Below are positions 16,720-25,919 of a DNA stretch of 64,000 nucleotides, one piece after another; within the stretch, counting starts at the first letter, position 1, and every line of letters starts with the position of its first letter. Source of the DNA: Pedobacter cryoconitis (GTDB lineage Bacteria; Bacteroidota; Bacteroidia; Sphingobacteriales; Sphingobacteriaceae); the NCBI RefSeq assembly GCF_014200595.1, contig NZ_JACHCG010000001.1, positions 1,054,001-1,118,000 of the forward strand, given 5' to 3'. A model generated the notes under the pieces. That model ran no database searches and was not told the origin of the DNA. It saw only the letters and a list, made by a program, of their open reading frames with translations. A program made the translations under genes and the position numbers.

Positions 16720-18621
16720 ATGATGAAGAAGATATATACAGTATTCACCTTTACTGCCCTTTTATTTATGGGGGCTTGTAAAAAAGACAGTGCATTTTTA
16801 GATGTACCTCCTAAACAGATTATTCCCGAAGAAGTTGCGTTCTCGGATCCGGCTTTAGCGCTTTCTGTTTTAGGAGATTTGTATAACCGGCAGCTGGATT
16901 TTTCAAGTTTGGACGGGGATGGCTGGCGGTCATTCGTTGATTTTAGTGAAGCTTTTCCTTCCGAAAATGGAAGTTATAATATTGTTCAGCGCACAGGCTG
17001 GGGGTATGGAGAATGGGGGATCTGGGATTATGGATATATCCGTGACATGAATCTTTTTATAAAGCGGGCCACTGCGGCAACCAAGCTTACCGAAGCAGAT
17101 AAAGCCAGGTTCATTGCAGAAGCACGTTTTCTCAGAGCTAATTTTTATTTTGAAATGGCAAAACGTATGGGGGGAATACCTTTGATTACAGAGCCAATGC
17201 AATATGATTATTCTGGTAATGTAACTAATTTACAGGTTCCAAGGTCAAAAGAATCAGAGGTTTATGATTTCGTTATCAGTGAAGCTGAAGCGATAAAAAA
17301 TATATTACCAAAAGATGTGAACCAGAAATCAAGAGCATCTAAAGGGGCAGCACTGGCGATGGAAGCGCGTGCTGCCTTATATGCCGGATCTATTGCTAAA
17401 TATGGTTTTAAAACTCCACAGGTTACTTTGCCGGGTGCAGAAGTGGGAATACCTGCTGGTTTGGCTGGCGGTTATTATCAAAAAGCCCTTGCAGCTGCAC
17501 AAGAGATCATCAATGGGCAGGCTGGTGGTTATCAGCTGTACAAAGTTTTACCTGATCTTTCGGAGAATTTTGCGGCAGTTTTTCTGGATAAAAGCAGTGT
17601 TAATCAGGAATCAATTTTTATTGAAGATTTTAAGGTGAACTCTGCGAAGGTTCATGGTTTTACAACTAATAATCAGCCCTTTTCTATTTCTGATGAAGGC
17701 TTGGATGCCGGGCGTCTGAATCCTTCTTTAAACCTGGTACAAGCTTTTGAAAAACTGGACAATACTTATGCACCTATCGCTACAAAGGATGGACAAGGTA
17801 ATCCTGTATATTACACCAATCAGCTCGATGCTTTTGCAGGTAGAGATGCCCGGTTAGCAGGAACAATTTTATTGCCTAATGGAGCTTTCAAAGGCAAGAA
17901 TGTTGATGTCTGGGCTGGTTACCAGTTAGCTGATGGTAGTATTTTAACAAGTGACGATGCCAGTCATCTGGCTAAATTACCAGGAACTGACGTTGCTGTT
18001 CAGGTAGTGGGGAAAGACGGTCCGGTTAACGGACAGGAATTCAGGTCACAAACAGGATTTTATATCCGTAAATATTTAGATCCGCAGGTAGGTTCCGGAA
18101 GAAGGGGAAGACAGAGTGATGTCGCTTTTATCCGTTACCGTTATGCAGAAGTTTTATTGAATGCTGCCGAAGCTGCTTTTGAGCTGGGGATGGGTGGTAT
18201 TGCCGATGGGTACATCAACCAGGTTCGCGCCAGAGCCGGCTTAACCAGAGCTATACAAGGGGTTACATTTGATCAGATTGTTCATGAGCGCCGGGTAGAA
18301 CTGGTCTTTGAAGGACATACTTTATATGATATGAAAAGATGGCGTTTAGCGCATATCGTTTGGGATGGAAGTAAAATGTCGGTGAGTCAGTTGGTGAGTG
18401 ATATTGGATTGTCTACTAAGAAAAATACTCAGCCTTATGGACTTTGGCCGTATAAGTACTACAATCCTGGAAATCCAAATCATGGCAAATGGCTCTTTAA
18501 AGAGGTACTGCCTACAGCAGTTACTGGAGCAAACATGTTCCAGATGGGGAATTATTATTCGACTATTGGAGATGATGTTTTATCTGCGAATCCAAAAATT
18601 GTTAAACAACCAAACCAGTAA
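16720..18621 (+). CDS. susD: SusD/RagB family glycan-binding lipoprotein
   Basis: The product is 633 residues. A lipoprotein signal (TALLFMGACKK, Cys near residue 20) is followed by FLDVPPKQIIPEEVAFSDP, the usual N-terminal opening of SusD proteins. The TPR-like helices include ARFLRANFYFEMAKRMGGIPLI. The C-terminal half has RYRYAEVLLNAAEAAFELG and VHERRVELVFEGHTLYDMKRW. It is surface-exposed and captures glycan for the partner SusC, from which it is separated by only four bases. It starts with ATGATG; either Met gives the same lipoprotein. Confidence 0.95.
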   Translation: MMKKIYTVFTFTALLFMGACKKDSAFLDVPPKQIIPEEVAFSDPALALSVLGDLYNRQLDFSSLDGDGWRSFVDFSEAFPSENGSYNIVQRTGWGYGEWGIWDYGYIRDMNLFIKRATAATKLTEADKARFIAEARFLRANFYFEMAKRMGGIPLITEPMQYDYSGNVTNLQVPRSKESEVYDFVISEAEAIKNILPKDVNQKSRASKGAALAMEARAALYAGSIAKYGFKTPQVTLPGAEVGIPAGLAGGYYQKALAAAQEIINGQAGGYQLYKVLPDLSENFAAVFLDKSSVNQESIFIEDFKVNSAKVHGFTTNNQPFSISDEGLDAGRLNPSLNLVQAFEKLDNTYAPIATKDGQGNPVYYTNQLDAFAGRDARLAGTILLPNGAFKGKNVDVWAGYQLADGSILTSDDASHLAKLPGTDVAVQVVGKDGPVNGQEFRSQTGFYIRKYLDPQVGSGRRGRQSDVAFIRYRYAEVLLNAAEAAFELGMGGIADGYINQVRARAGLTRAIQGVTFDQIVHERRVELVFEGHTLYDMKRWRLAHIVWDGSKMSVSQLVSDIGLSTKKNTQPYGLWPYKYYNPGNPNHGKWLFKEVLPTAVTGANMFQMGNYYSTIGDDVLSANPKIVKQPNQ

Positions 18622-18645
18622 GCCTGGCTTTTAAACAGTACAATT

Positions 18646-19341
18646 ATGAAGTTAAAACCTATATATATCCTATTATTTTTCCTGCCGGTTTTCTCCTGTA
18701 AAAAGGATAATTACAAAGAGCTTTCCACCACTTTAAAAGGAAGGATCCTGTATAACAATGAAGAAATCGGATTGGAGTATGACCGTGTCCCTATGGAATT
18801 CTACCAAATGGGTTTTGGAAAAAAAGGTGCGATTACGGCAAGCTTTGCTCAGGATGGAAGTTATTCGGTGCTTTTTTCTGATGGTAATTATAAGGTGATT
18901 ATCCCTAACGGACAAGGGCCTTTTAAATGGCATCAAAATGCAGCCGGAGTCAATGATACTTTAACATTGACGGTGAATGGAAGTCAGACGCTGGACTTGC
19001 AGGCAATCCCTTATTACCTGATCAGGAATGCCGTTTATAAAGTTTCGGGAGCTGACCTGACTGCCACATTCCGTGTGGATCAGATTATAACAGGGAATAC
19101 TGCTAAAAAAATTGAGCGTGTTAATTTATACGTGAATAAAACTCAGTTTGTTTCCGGCGCAGACAATATTGCCAATTCAGAGTTATCAGGAGGAGCTATA
19201 ACCGATCCCACTGCTTTAACGCTTAAAGTTAATGTTCCGGCTATTGTCCCGGTTCAGAATTATGTTTTCGCCCGTATAGGGGTAAAAATAGAAGGATTAG
19301 AAGACATGGTCTTTTCACCTCTTCAAAAAATCCAGTTGTAA
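18646..19341 (+). CDS. DUF3823 domain lipoprotein
   Basis: The 231-residue protein has a lipoprotein signal (LLFFLPVFSCKKD) and then two beta-sandwich domains. LKGRILYNNEEIGLEYDRVP and YSVLFSDGNYKVIIPNGQGP match the DUF3823 family, which is found directly behind SusC/SusD pairs and is thought to act as an accessory surface glycan-binding protein. It lies 24 bases after susD in the same operon. Confidence 0.85.
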   Translation: MKLKPIYILLFFLPVFSCKKDNYKELSTTLKGRILYNNEEIGLEYDRVPMEFYQMGFGKKGAITASFAQDGSYSVLFSDGNYKVIIPNGQGPFKWHQNAAGVNDTLTLTVNGSQTLDLQAIPYYLIRNAVYKVSGADLTATFRVDQIITGNTAKKIERVNLYVNKTQFVSGADNIANSELSGGAITDPTALTLKVNVPAIVPVQNYVFARIGVKIEGLEDMVFSPLQKIQL

Positions 19342-19396
19342 AAAAGAGCTACCAGTTTTAAATACGAAATACCAATTGTAACCATAAATTAATAAG

Positions 19397-21238
19397 ATGA
19401 TGAAGAAAATTCTAACGGGAACAATGCTCTTACTATTAGGCTATTCTGCCAATGCACAGCAGGCAAAATGGACTTTAATTAAAGACAAGATTGTTTCTCC
19501 ATGGGCCGAAAAGGTAAACCCAACAGCCCCTTTGCCGGAATATCCGAGGCCGCAGCTTGTGCGCAACAATAACTGGAAAAACCTGAATGGACTTTGGGAA
19601 TATGCGATTATACCAAAAGACCAGCAAGAACCTGCTCAATATCAGGGCAATATTCTTGTACCATTTGCCGTAGAGTCTGCTTTATCCGGAGTCGGTAAAA
19701 CGGTGGGTAAAGACAGTGTATTGTGGTATAAAAATACCATCACACTGCCTGCATCAGCGAGCAATAAAGATGTGCTGCTGCATTTTGGAGCAGTAGACTG
19801 GCAGGCAGAGATTTTTGTAAACGGCAAAAGCGCTGGTAAACATGAAGGCGGTTTTGACCCTTTTTCATTGAACATTACTTCCTTGCTTAAAAAAGGGAAT
19901 AAGCAGGAAATTAAAGTACGGGTATGGGATCCGACCGATGAAGGGCCACAGCCAAGAGGAAAACAGGTGAGAAAGCCTGAAAGTATCTGGTATACACCAG
20001 TAACGGGTATCTGGCAAACGGTTTGGCTGGAAGCTGTCCCAAAATCTTATATTTTATCTACTAAACAGACACCGGATATCGATGCGCACCATATTTCGGT
20101 AAGTGCTGCGGTTCAAAATAATCAGCCAGGTGACCAATTGAAAATCAGTATATTAGATGGTAGTGTCGTCATTGCTGAAAAACAGGTAGCTGTAGATGCA
20201 ACGGCAGAGATTTCAGTTGAAAATGAAAAATTATGGTCTCCGGAACATCCATTCTTATATGATCTGAAAATCACACTTCTGCGTAATGGGAAAGCCATAG
20301 ATGAAATAAAAAGTTATTTCGCCATGCGTAAAATCTCTATGGAGCCGGATGCCAAAGGTATTCAACGGATGCTGCTGAACAACAAATTTGTATTTCAATA
20401 TGGCCCGCTCGATCAGGGTTGGTGGCCAGATGGTTTATATACAGCACCTACAGAAGAGGCGATGGTATACGATATTGACGAACTTAAAAAAATGGGGTTC
20501 AATATGATTCGTAAGCATATTAAAGTGGAGCCCGCAAGATATTACAACTATTGTGACAAAGTTGGAATGTTGTTGTGGCAGGATATGCCAAGTGGTGATC
20601 TGGGCAATGGATGGGAAAACAATCCCGGCATACTTGACCGTGCTACAGACAAAAACAGGACTGCTGAATCTGAAGGATATTACCGTAAAGAATGGGACGC
20701 GATCATGAACAGCTTGCATAATTTCCCTTCTATTGTAGTTTGGGTACCTTTTAATGAGGCTTGGGGACAGTTTAAAACTGTTGAAATTACAGAATGGACG
20801 ATGAAAAAAGATCCTTCCCGTTTGGTTAATAGTGCAAGCGGAGGTAATTTTTATATCACCGGACATATGGTTGACCTGCATAATTATCCGCATCCGGCAA
20901 TGCCAAGACCAGATTTGTTTGGCCGGAGTCACATCCTTGTTTTAGGTGAGTTCGGCGGATTGGGATTACCGGTGGATGGACATACCTGGCAACAAAAAAA
21001 TAACTGGGGCTATCAGTCTTTCAAAACTCCTGGTGACCTGTTTGCCAAATATGCAGCCTTCACTAAAAGGATAGAAGAATTAATACCCCTGGGCCTTTCG
21101 GCTGCGGTTTATACACAGACTACAGATGTAGAAGGTGAGGTCAATGGCTTTATGACCTACGATAGAAAGGTGATTAAAATGCCTGTAGAAGATCTAAAAC
21201 GCGTTAACGATAAACTTTATTTAATACCAGCTCCTTAA
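19397..21238 (+). CDS. Glycoside hydrolase family 2 enzyme, secreted
   Basis: The 613-residue protein has a signal peptide ending SANAQ. The sugar-binding domain starts at about residue 45 (RPQLVRNNNWKNLNGLWEYA), an immunoglobulin-like domain is in the middle, and a TIM barrel follows from about residue 320. The catalytic acid/base is Glu454 in WVPFNEAWGQ and the nucleophile candidate is Glu518 in VLGEFGG. GH2 members cleave beta-galactosides, beta-glucuronides, beta-mannosides and similar bonds. This compact form lacks the C-terminal domains of LacZ, so the substrate cannot be named. It belongs to the SusC operon. Confidence 0.88.
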   Translation: MMKKILTGTMLLLLGYSANAQQAKWTLIKDKIVSPWAEKVNPTAPLPEYPRPQLVRNNNWKNLNGLWEYAIIPKDQQEPAQYQGNILVPFAVESALSGVGKTVGKDSVLWYKNTITLPASASNKDVLLHFGAVDWQAEIFVNGKSAGKHEGGFDPFSLNITSLLKKGNKQEIKVRVWDPTDEGPQPRGKQVRKPESIWYTPVTGIWQTVWLEAVPKSYILSTKQTPDIDAHHISVSAAVQNNQPGDQLKISILDGSVVIAEKQVAVDATAEISVENEKLWSPEHPFLYDLKITLLRNGKAIDEIKSYFAMRKISMEPDAKGIQRMLLNNKFVFQYGPLDQGWWPDGLYTAPTEEAMVYDIDELKKMGFNMIRKHIKVEPARYYNYCDKVGMLLWQDMPSGDLGNGWENNPGILDRATDKNRTAESEGYYRKEWDAIMNSLHNFPSIVVWVPFNEAWGQFKTVEITEWTMKKDPSRLVNSASGGNFYITGHMVDLHNYPHPAMPRPDLFGRSHILVLGEFGGLGLPVDGHTWQQKNNWGYQSFKTPGDLFAKYAAFTKRIEELIPLGLSAAVYTQTTDVEGEVNGFMTYDRKVIKMPVEDLKRVNDKLYLIPAP

Positions 21239-21262
21239 TAATACCAATAAAACATACATAGC

Positions 21263-23707
21263 ATGAAACGATTATTTATCTCTTTAGCTTTAGCGGGTTT
21301 ACTGTTGAAGTCTTCAGCTCAGCAGCGTATTGCTCCGGCATATCCGCTGCTTACACACGATCCTTATTTTAGTGTCTGGTCATTTACAGACGGATTAAAT
21401 ACCTCGGCTACCAAACATTGGACAGGTGCAAATCAATCGCTGACAGGTTTATTAAAAGTAGACGGCAAAGTTTACCGCTTTCTGGGTGGACAGGAGGAAA
21501 GCTTTCTAACGGTACTGCCTGCTTCGGATGAAAAAGCATATACGGCAAAATATGTGGAATCGGAGCCTGAGAAAGGTTGGAATCAAGCAGGTTTTGCGGA
21601 AACCAGCTGGAAAACCGGAACAGCTCCTTTCGGAGATGGCGCCGCAACCACTCAGTGGAGAACTAAAGACCTCTGGATGCGCCGGACGTTTAATTTGACG
21701 CAGACAGATTTCAAGGGTTTAAAACTTAAATTGATGAACGATGATGATGTTGAAGTTTATTTAAACGGAACCCGGATTTTTGCCTGTGAATGTTTCAATG
21801 GCAAGTTTATCTACGTGCCTGTAGACACTAAACTTTTGAAAAAGGGACAAAATCTATTGGCTGTGCATGTTAAAAATAATGTGGGTGGTCAATGGTTGGA
21901 TGCAGGTCTCGTTTATGATAAACCTGTTGCGGGTAACCCAAATGTTTTACTGGCCAAACAGACTAAGGTTGGAATCACTGCCACTCAAACTTCTTATAGT
22001 TTTGACTGTGGAAATGTAAACCTGGATGTTGACTTCACCTCACCATTACTGATGAGTGATTTAAATCTATTGTCACGTCCGGTTTCTTACGTTTCTTTTA
22101 AAGTAAAAGCTAAAGACGGTAAAAAACACAATGCTGAAGTCTATTTTGGCGCAAGTACAGGCTTGGCTGTGAATACAGAGTTTCAGGAAGTGACTGCTAA
22201 ACAGTATAAAGCGGGACAATTGTCTGTTTTGAAAGCAGGCACCAAAGAACAGCCAGTATTAAAAAAACAGGGTGATGATGTGCGTATCGATTGGGGTTAT
22301 TTATATGTAGCTGCACCGGGTACGAGTGTGAGGCAATATGCCGGCCCTGCTGATGAAGCTTTAGCTGCATTTGCAACAGGTAAGGCTACAGGAAAGACCA
22401 GTGCAGAAGGAAAAAAATTAATACTATCTACAGAGTTGCCTTTTAATCAGGTTGGAACAGCACCAGTTGAAAAACATATTTTAATAGGATATGATGATTT
22501 GTATGCTGTACAGTATTTTGGCCAGAATTTAAGAGCCTGGTGGAATCGGAAAAATGACCAGACGATAGAAAAACAATTGGAACTTGCCAATGCTGAATAT
22601 GCAGCTGTACTGAAAAAATGTACTGATTTTGATCAAAGGTTTCGTGCTGACAATGTCAAAGCAGGAGGAAAGAAATATGCTGATCTTTTAGATCTTTCTT
22701 ATCGTCAGTCAATTGCTGCCCATAAACTGGTAGAGAGCCCGCAAGGGGAACTCCTTTTTCTTTCTAAAGAAAACTTCAGTAATGGATCTATCAATACAGT
22801 GGATATCACTTATCCTTCGGCACCGCTATATCTTGTTTATAATCCTGATTTACTAAAAGGGATGTTAAACGGTATCTTTTATTATAGTGAAAGCGGCAAA
22901 TGGAAAAAGCCATTCCCTGCACACGATCTGGGAACTTACCCTTTAGCGAACGGACAAACTTACGGAGAAGATATGCCGGTTGAAGAAGCTGGGAATATGA
23001 TTATCCTGACCGCGGCAATCGCTAAGGTAGAAGGCAATGCAGATTACGCTAAAAAACACTGGAAGACACTTTCTGTTTGGGCTGATTACTTAAGTAAAGA
23101 AGGATTTGATCCGGCTAATCAGCTTTGTACAGATGATTTTGCGGGACATATGGCGCGTAATGCAAACTTATCTGTTAAAGCAATTGTTGCTTTGGGTGGG
23201 TACGGAATGCTTGCGGATAAACTGGGAATGAAAGCTGAGGCGGTGAAATATATGACGATGGCTAAACAAATGGCGGTGAAATGGATGGAAATGGCCAATG
23301 ATGGAGATCATTATGCGTTAACTTTTGATCAGAAAAATACATGGAGCCAGAAATATAACATGGTATGGGATAAAGTACTGGATATGGATATCTTCCCTAA
23401 AGACGTATTCAAAAAGGAATTTAAGTATTATCTGACCAAACAAAATGCTTTTGGTTTGCCGCTGGACAGCCGCCGCAGTTATACCAAATCGGATTGGATT
23501 ATGTGGACAGCAACGCTGACGGATAACCGTGCAGACTTTGAAAAACTTATAGATCCGATATTTAAGTTTGCTACAGAAACACCAAGCAGAGTTCCATTAA
23601 GCGACTGGCATGAAACCACAGATGGTAAGCAGGTTGGCTTCCAGGCGCGAAGTGTGGTAGGAGGGTATGCGATTAAATTGCTGGATTATAAGTTACATGG
23701 TAAATAA
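21263..23707 (+). CDS. Glutaminase A family protein (DUF4965/DUF5127)
   Basis: The 814-residue protein has a signal peptide ending KSSAQ. It opens with APAYPLLTHDPYFSVWSF, the signature start of glutaminase-A-like proteins found in fungi and Bacteroidota. A beta-sandwich insert lies at about residues 90-225 (MNDDDVEVYLNGTRIF) and resembles a carbohydrate-binding jelly roll. The C-terminal half has the alpha/alpha-barrel blocks AGNMIILTAAIAKVEG and PLDSRRSYTKSDWIMWTA. The family name comes from secreted fungal glutaminases; in carbohydrate loci a glycosidase role is also possible. It is downstream of the GH2 gene and co-transcribed. Confidence 0.82.
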   Translation: MKRLFISLALAGLLLKSSAQQRIAPAYPLLTHDPYFSVWSFTDGLNTSATKHWTGANQSLTGLLKVDGKVYRFLGGQEESFLTVLPASDEKAYTAKYVESEPEKGWNQAGFAETSWKTGTAPFGDGAATTQWRTKDLWMRRTFNLTQTDFKGLKLKLMNDDDVEVYLNGTRIFACECFNGKFIYVPVDTKLLKKGQNLLAVHVKNNVGGQWLDAGLVYDKPVAGNPNVLLAKQTKVGITATQTSYSFDCGNVNLDVDFTSPLLMSDLNLLSRPVSYVSFKVKAKDGKKHNAEVYFGASTGLAVNTEFQEVTAKQYKAGQLSVLKAGTKEQPVLKKQGDDVRIDWGYLYVAAPGTSVRQYAGPADEALAAFATGKATGKTSAEGKKLILSTELPFNQVGTAPVEKHILIGYDDLYAVQYFGQNLRAWWNRKNDQTIEKQLELANAEYAAVLKKCTDFDQRFRADNVKAGGKKYADLLDLSYRQSIAAHKLVESPQGELLFLSKENFSNGSINTVDITYPSAPLYLVYNPDLLKGMLNGIFYYSESGKWKKPFPAHDLGTYPLANGQTYGEDMPVEEAGNMIILTAAIAKVEGNADYAKKHWKTLSVWADYLSKEGFDPANQLCTDDFAGHMARNANLSVKAIVALGGYGMLADKLGMKAEAVKYMTMAKQMAVKWMEMANDGDHYALTFDQKNTWSQKYNMVWDKVLDMDIFPKDVFKKEFKYYLTKQNAFGLPLDSRRSYTKSDWIMWTATLTDNRADFEKLIDPIFKFATETPSRVPLSDWHETTDGKQVGFQARSVVGGYAIKLLDYKLHGK

Positions 23708-23722
23708 AAGATAAATTTGGTT

Positions 23723-23763
23723 TGGTGGGTCTTGTCCTGATGGATTGTCAGGCGGGACCACCA
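23723..23763 (+). other. Imperfect hairpin between operon genes
   Basis: TGGTGGGTCTTGTCCTGA and the downstream TCAGGCGGGACCACCA pair with a few mismatches. There is no T-run, so it is more likely a processing or mRNA stability element than a terminator. Confidence 0.35.
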
Positions 23764-23780
23764 TTTAATTATAAAAGCAT

Positions 23781-24938
23781 ATGAAGGTTACTTACATCAC
23801 TATTTTAGCAATCGCCGGAACAACTTTTGCTTCCTGTAATTCAGAAACCAAATCCACGCAGGTACCGGATACCATGCAAACGGTTAAGCTTTCGGCAGAT
23901 TCTTTCAAAAGAACTACAGACGGTCAGGAAACAGGGCTTTATGTCTTAAAAAATGCGAACCATGCAGAAGCTATATTTACTAATTATGGGGGTAGACTGG
24001 TTAGTTTGCTGATTCCTGACAAGACTGGTAAATTAACGGATGTAGTAGTCGGTTTTAATAGTGTGAATGCATATGAGAAGTCTACAGAGCCTTATTTCGG
24101 CGCAACCATAGGACGTTATGGTAACCGGATTGCCAAAGGTAAATTCAGTTTGGATGGTAAACAGTATACTTTATTCACCAACAATGGTCAGAATACTTTG
24201 CACGGTGGTAAAAAGGGATATCAATATGTTGTCTGGGATGCAAAGCAACCTAATGAACATACGGTGGAATTTCATTATATATCAAAAGATATGGAGGAAG
24301 GTTTTCCTGGTAATTTGGCCGTTAAAGTCACTTATACTTTAACAGACGACAATGAGTTGAAAATGGACTATGAAGCTACAACGGACAAGCCTACTGTAGT
24401 AAATTTAACTAATCACGCATTTTTTAACCTGAATGGGGAAGGAAGTGGTAAAATTCTGGGGCATAAACTACAGATTTATGCAGATGGATATACCCCGGTT
24501 GATTCTACTTTAATCCCAACAGGTAAGATTGAAAAAGTAGCTGGAACTCCATTCGATTTCTCTAAACCATTTACTATAGGGGCCAGGATTGATGATAAAA
24601 ATGAACAATTAACCTATGGGAAAGGTTATGACCACAACTTTGTATTGAATAAAACAAAAGGAATGGGCATGTTTCATGCGGCTACAGTTAAGGGTGATAA
24701 ATCGGGTATTGTGATGGATGTTTATACCACTGAGCCAGGACTACAGTTTTACAGCGGTAATTTCATGCAGGGTAAAAATACTTTTAAAGGAGGTGCCAGA
24801 GATGACTTCAGAACGGCAATAGCACTGGAAACTCAGCATTTTCCGGATTCTCCGAATCAAACTGCTTTTCCTTCGACGGTACTTAAGCCAGGTCAGATTT
24901 ATAAAACAAGTTCTGTTTATAAGTTCTCCAACCCTTAA
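23781..24938 (+). CDS. galM: Aldose 1-epimerase (mutarotase), lipoprotein
   Basis: The 385-residue protein has a lipoprotein signal (ATTFASCNSE, Cys near residue 19) and the aldose epimerase fold. ATIGRYGNRIAKGKF holds the substrate Arg. NLTNHAFFNL and GYDHNFVLN contain the catalytic histidines. PGLQFYSGNF has the conserved block near the C-terminus and the catalytic Glu lies in ALETQHFPDSPN. It interconverts the anomers of aldoses such as galactose or glucose released by the locus. It is the last gene of the operon; its stop lies inside a perfect palindrome that acts as terminator. Confidence 0.93.
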   Translation: MKVTYITILAIAGTTFASCNSETKSTQVPDTMQTVKLSADSFKRTTDGQETGLYVLKNANHAEAIFTNYGGRLVSLLIPDKTGKLTDVVVGFNSVNAYEKSTEPYFGATIGRYGNRIAKGKFSLDGKQYTLFTNNGQNTLHGGKKGYQYVVWDAKQPNEHTVEFHYISKDMEEGFPGNLAVKVTYTLTDDNELKMDYEATTDKPTVVNLTNHAFFNLNGEGSGKILGHKLQIYADGYTPVDSTLIPTGKIEKVAGTPFDFSKPFTIGARIDDKNEQLTYGKGYDHNFVLNKTKGMGMFHAATVKGDKSGIVMDVYTTEPGLQFYSGNFMQGKNTFKGGARDDFRTAIALETQHFPDSPNQTAFPSTVLKPGQIYKTSSVYKFSNP

Positions 24939-24998
24939 TTTAAAACATAAAATGCCCTCAACATGTTGAGGGCATTTTATGTTTTAAATTAAGGGTTG
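24929..24998. terminator. Perfect 70-bp palindrome, bidirectional terminator
   Basis: Arms 24929-24963 and 24964-24998 are exact reverse complements, with AACATGTT at the centre. The core TGCCCTCAACATGTTGAGGGCA is flanked by A/T-rich tracts that give a T-run on both strands. It overlaps the last codons and stop of the epimerase gene and abuts the stop codon of the convergent porin-like gene at 24999. Confidence 0.9.
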
Positions 24999-25889
24999 TT
25001 ATTTATCTAAGCTCAACCGTAAATTAAGTTCAAAACTTCCATTGGTATAAGAACTCAGTGCAGAAGTTTGTGTAGTATAGGTTCCGCTGATCAGGTATTT
25101 GTTTTTCAAATCCATACCTAAGCCAAACGTTGCATTTTTTGTACTGTGGTACATTCCCAATAGAAAGACTTGTTTGCTGGCCATACTGATTTGTGCGCCC
25201 GCGTCCAGAATATTGTCATAACTTTTAACGCCGCGGTAAGCGATTTTAGGTTCTGCTTCGATTCCTTCTAAACCTCCGCTAACTTGTATTTTATAACTGA
25301 TCGCAGTATAAAATGTAGCCACATCAGCGAGTTTGATCACATCCTTTTTTAAGATACTTTTTAAGTTTGGGAGCGATGCTTGCACGCTTAGTTTGCTGGA
25401 AGTATAGGCTATCCCGAAATCACCATCCAGATAAGTCCCGCGTTCATTATACTGACGAATGTCCGGATCGGCCGGGTTCCCGTAAATATCTGAATTCTCC
25501 AGATTTTGATTCATGAATCCGAAGGATACACCAAAGTGTAACTGACGGTTATCTGCATCTAAAGGCAGGTGATAGGCATAGCTACCAACTACTCTGGTTT
25601 GACGTTGTAAACCTGAGCTTTCCTTGTTGAAGGATAAACCCAAAGCTGCACGGCCAAAACCATAATCGGCTGTAATATTCTGGGTTAATGGAGATCCGGG
25701 TACATTGTTCCAAAGTTTGCGGTAAGCTAAATTTACTTTTAAGCCCCGATTTATTCCAGCATAGGCAGGATTAATCAGATACTGGTTTGTATAGTACTGG
25801 GCAGTTAATGGATTCAATTGTGCTTGTGCTGCGGTAACCGTCAGCGTAAAAACAACAACAAGTCTTAGTATTTTATATAATGTATTCAT
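24999..25889 (-). CDS. PorP/SprF family type IX secretion membrane protein
   Basis: The 296-residue protein has a signal peptide ending AQA and then LNPLTAQYYTNQYLINPAYAG, the opening of PorP/SprF proteins. The rest shows alternating hydrophobic strands of an outer-membrane beta-barrel. Family members act with type IX secretion and often pair with one type-B sorted adhesin that they help export or anchor. Here it starts 30 bases after the stop of the giant adhesin and is clearly in the same transcript. Confidence 0.92.
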   Translation of the reverse strand: MNTLYKILRLVVVFTLTVTAAQAQLNPLTAQYYTNQYLINPAYAGINRGLKVNLAYRKLWNNVPGSPLTQNITADYGFGRAALGLSFNKESSGLQRQTRVVGSYAYHLPLDADNRQLHFGVSFGFMNQNLENSDIYGNPADPDIRQYNERGTYLDGDFGIAYTSSKLSVQASLPNLKSILKKDVIKLADVATFYTAISYKIQVSGGLEGIEAEPKIAYRGVKSYDNILDAGAQISMASKQVFLLGMYHSTKNATFGLGMDLKNKYLISGTYTTQTSALSSYTNGSFELNLRLSLDK

Positions 25890-25919
25890 GGAATGAGGCT
25901 ATTTAAGAGTGAACTGCAA

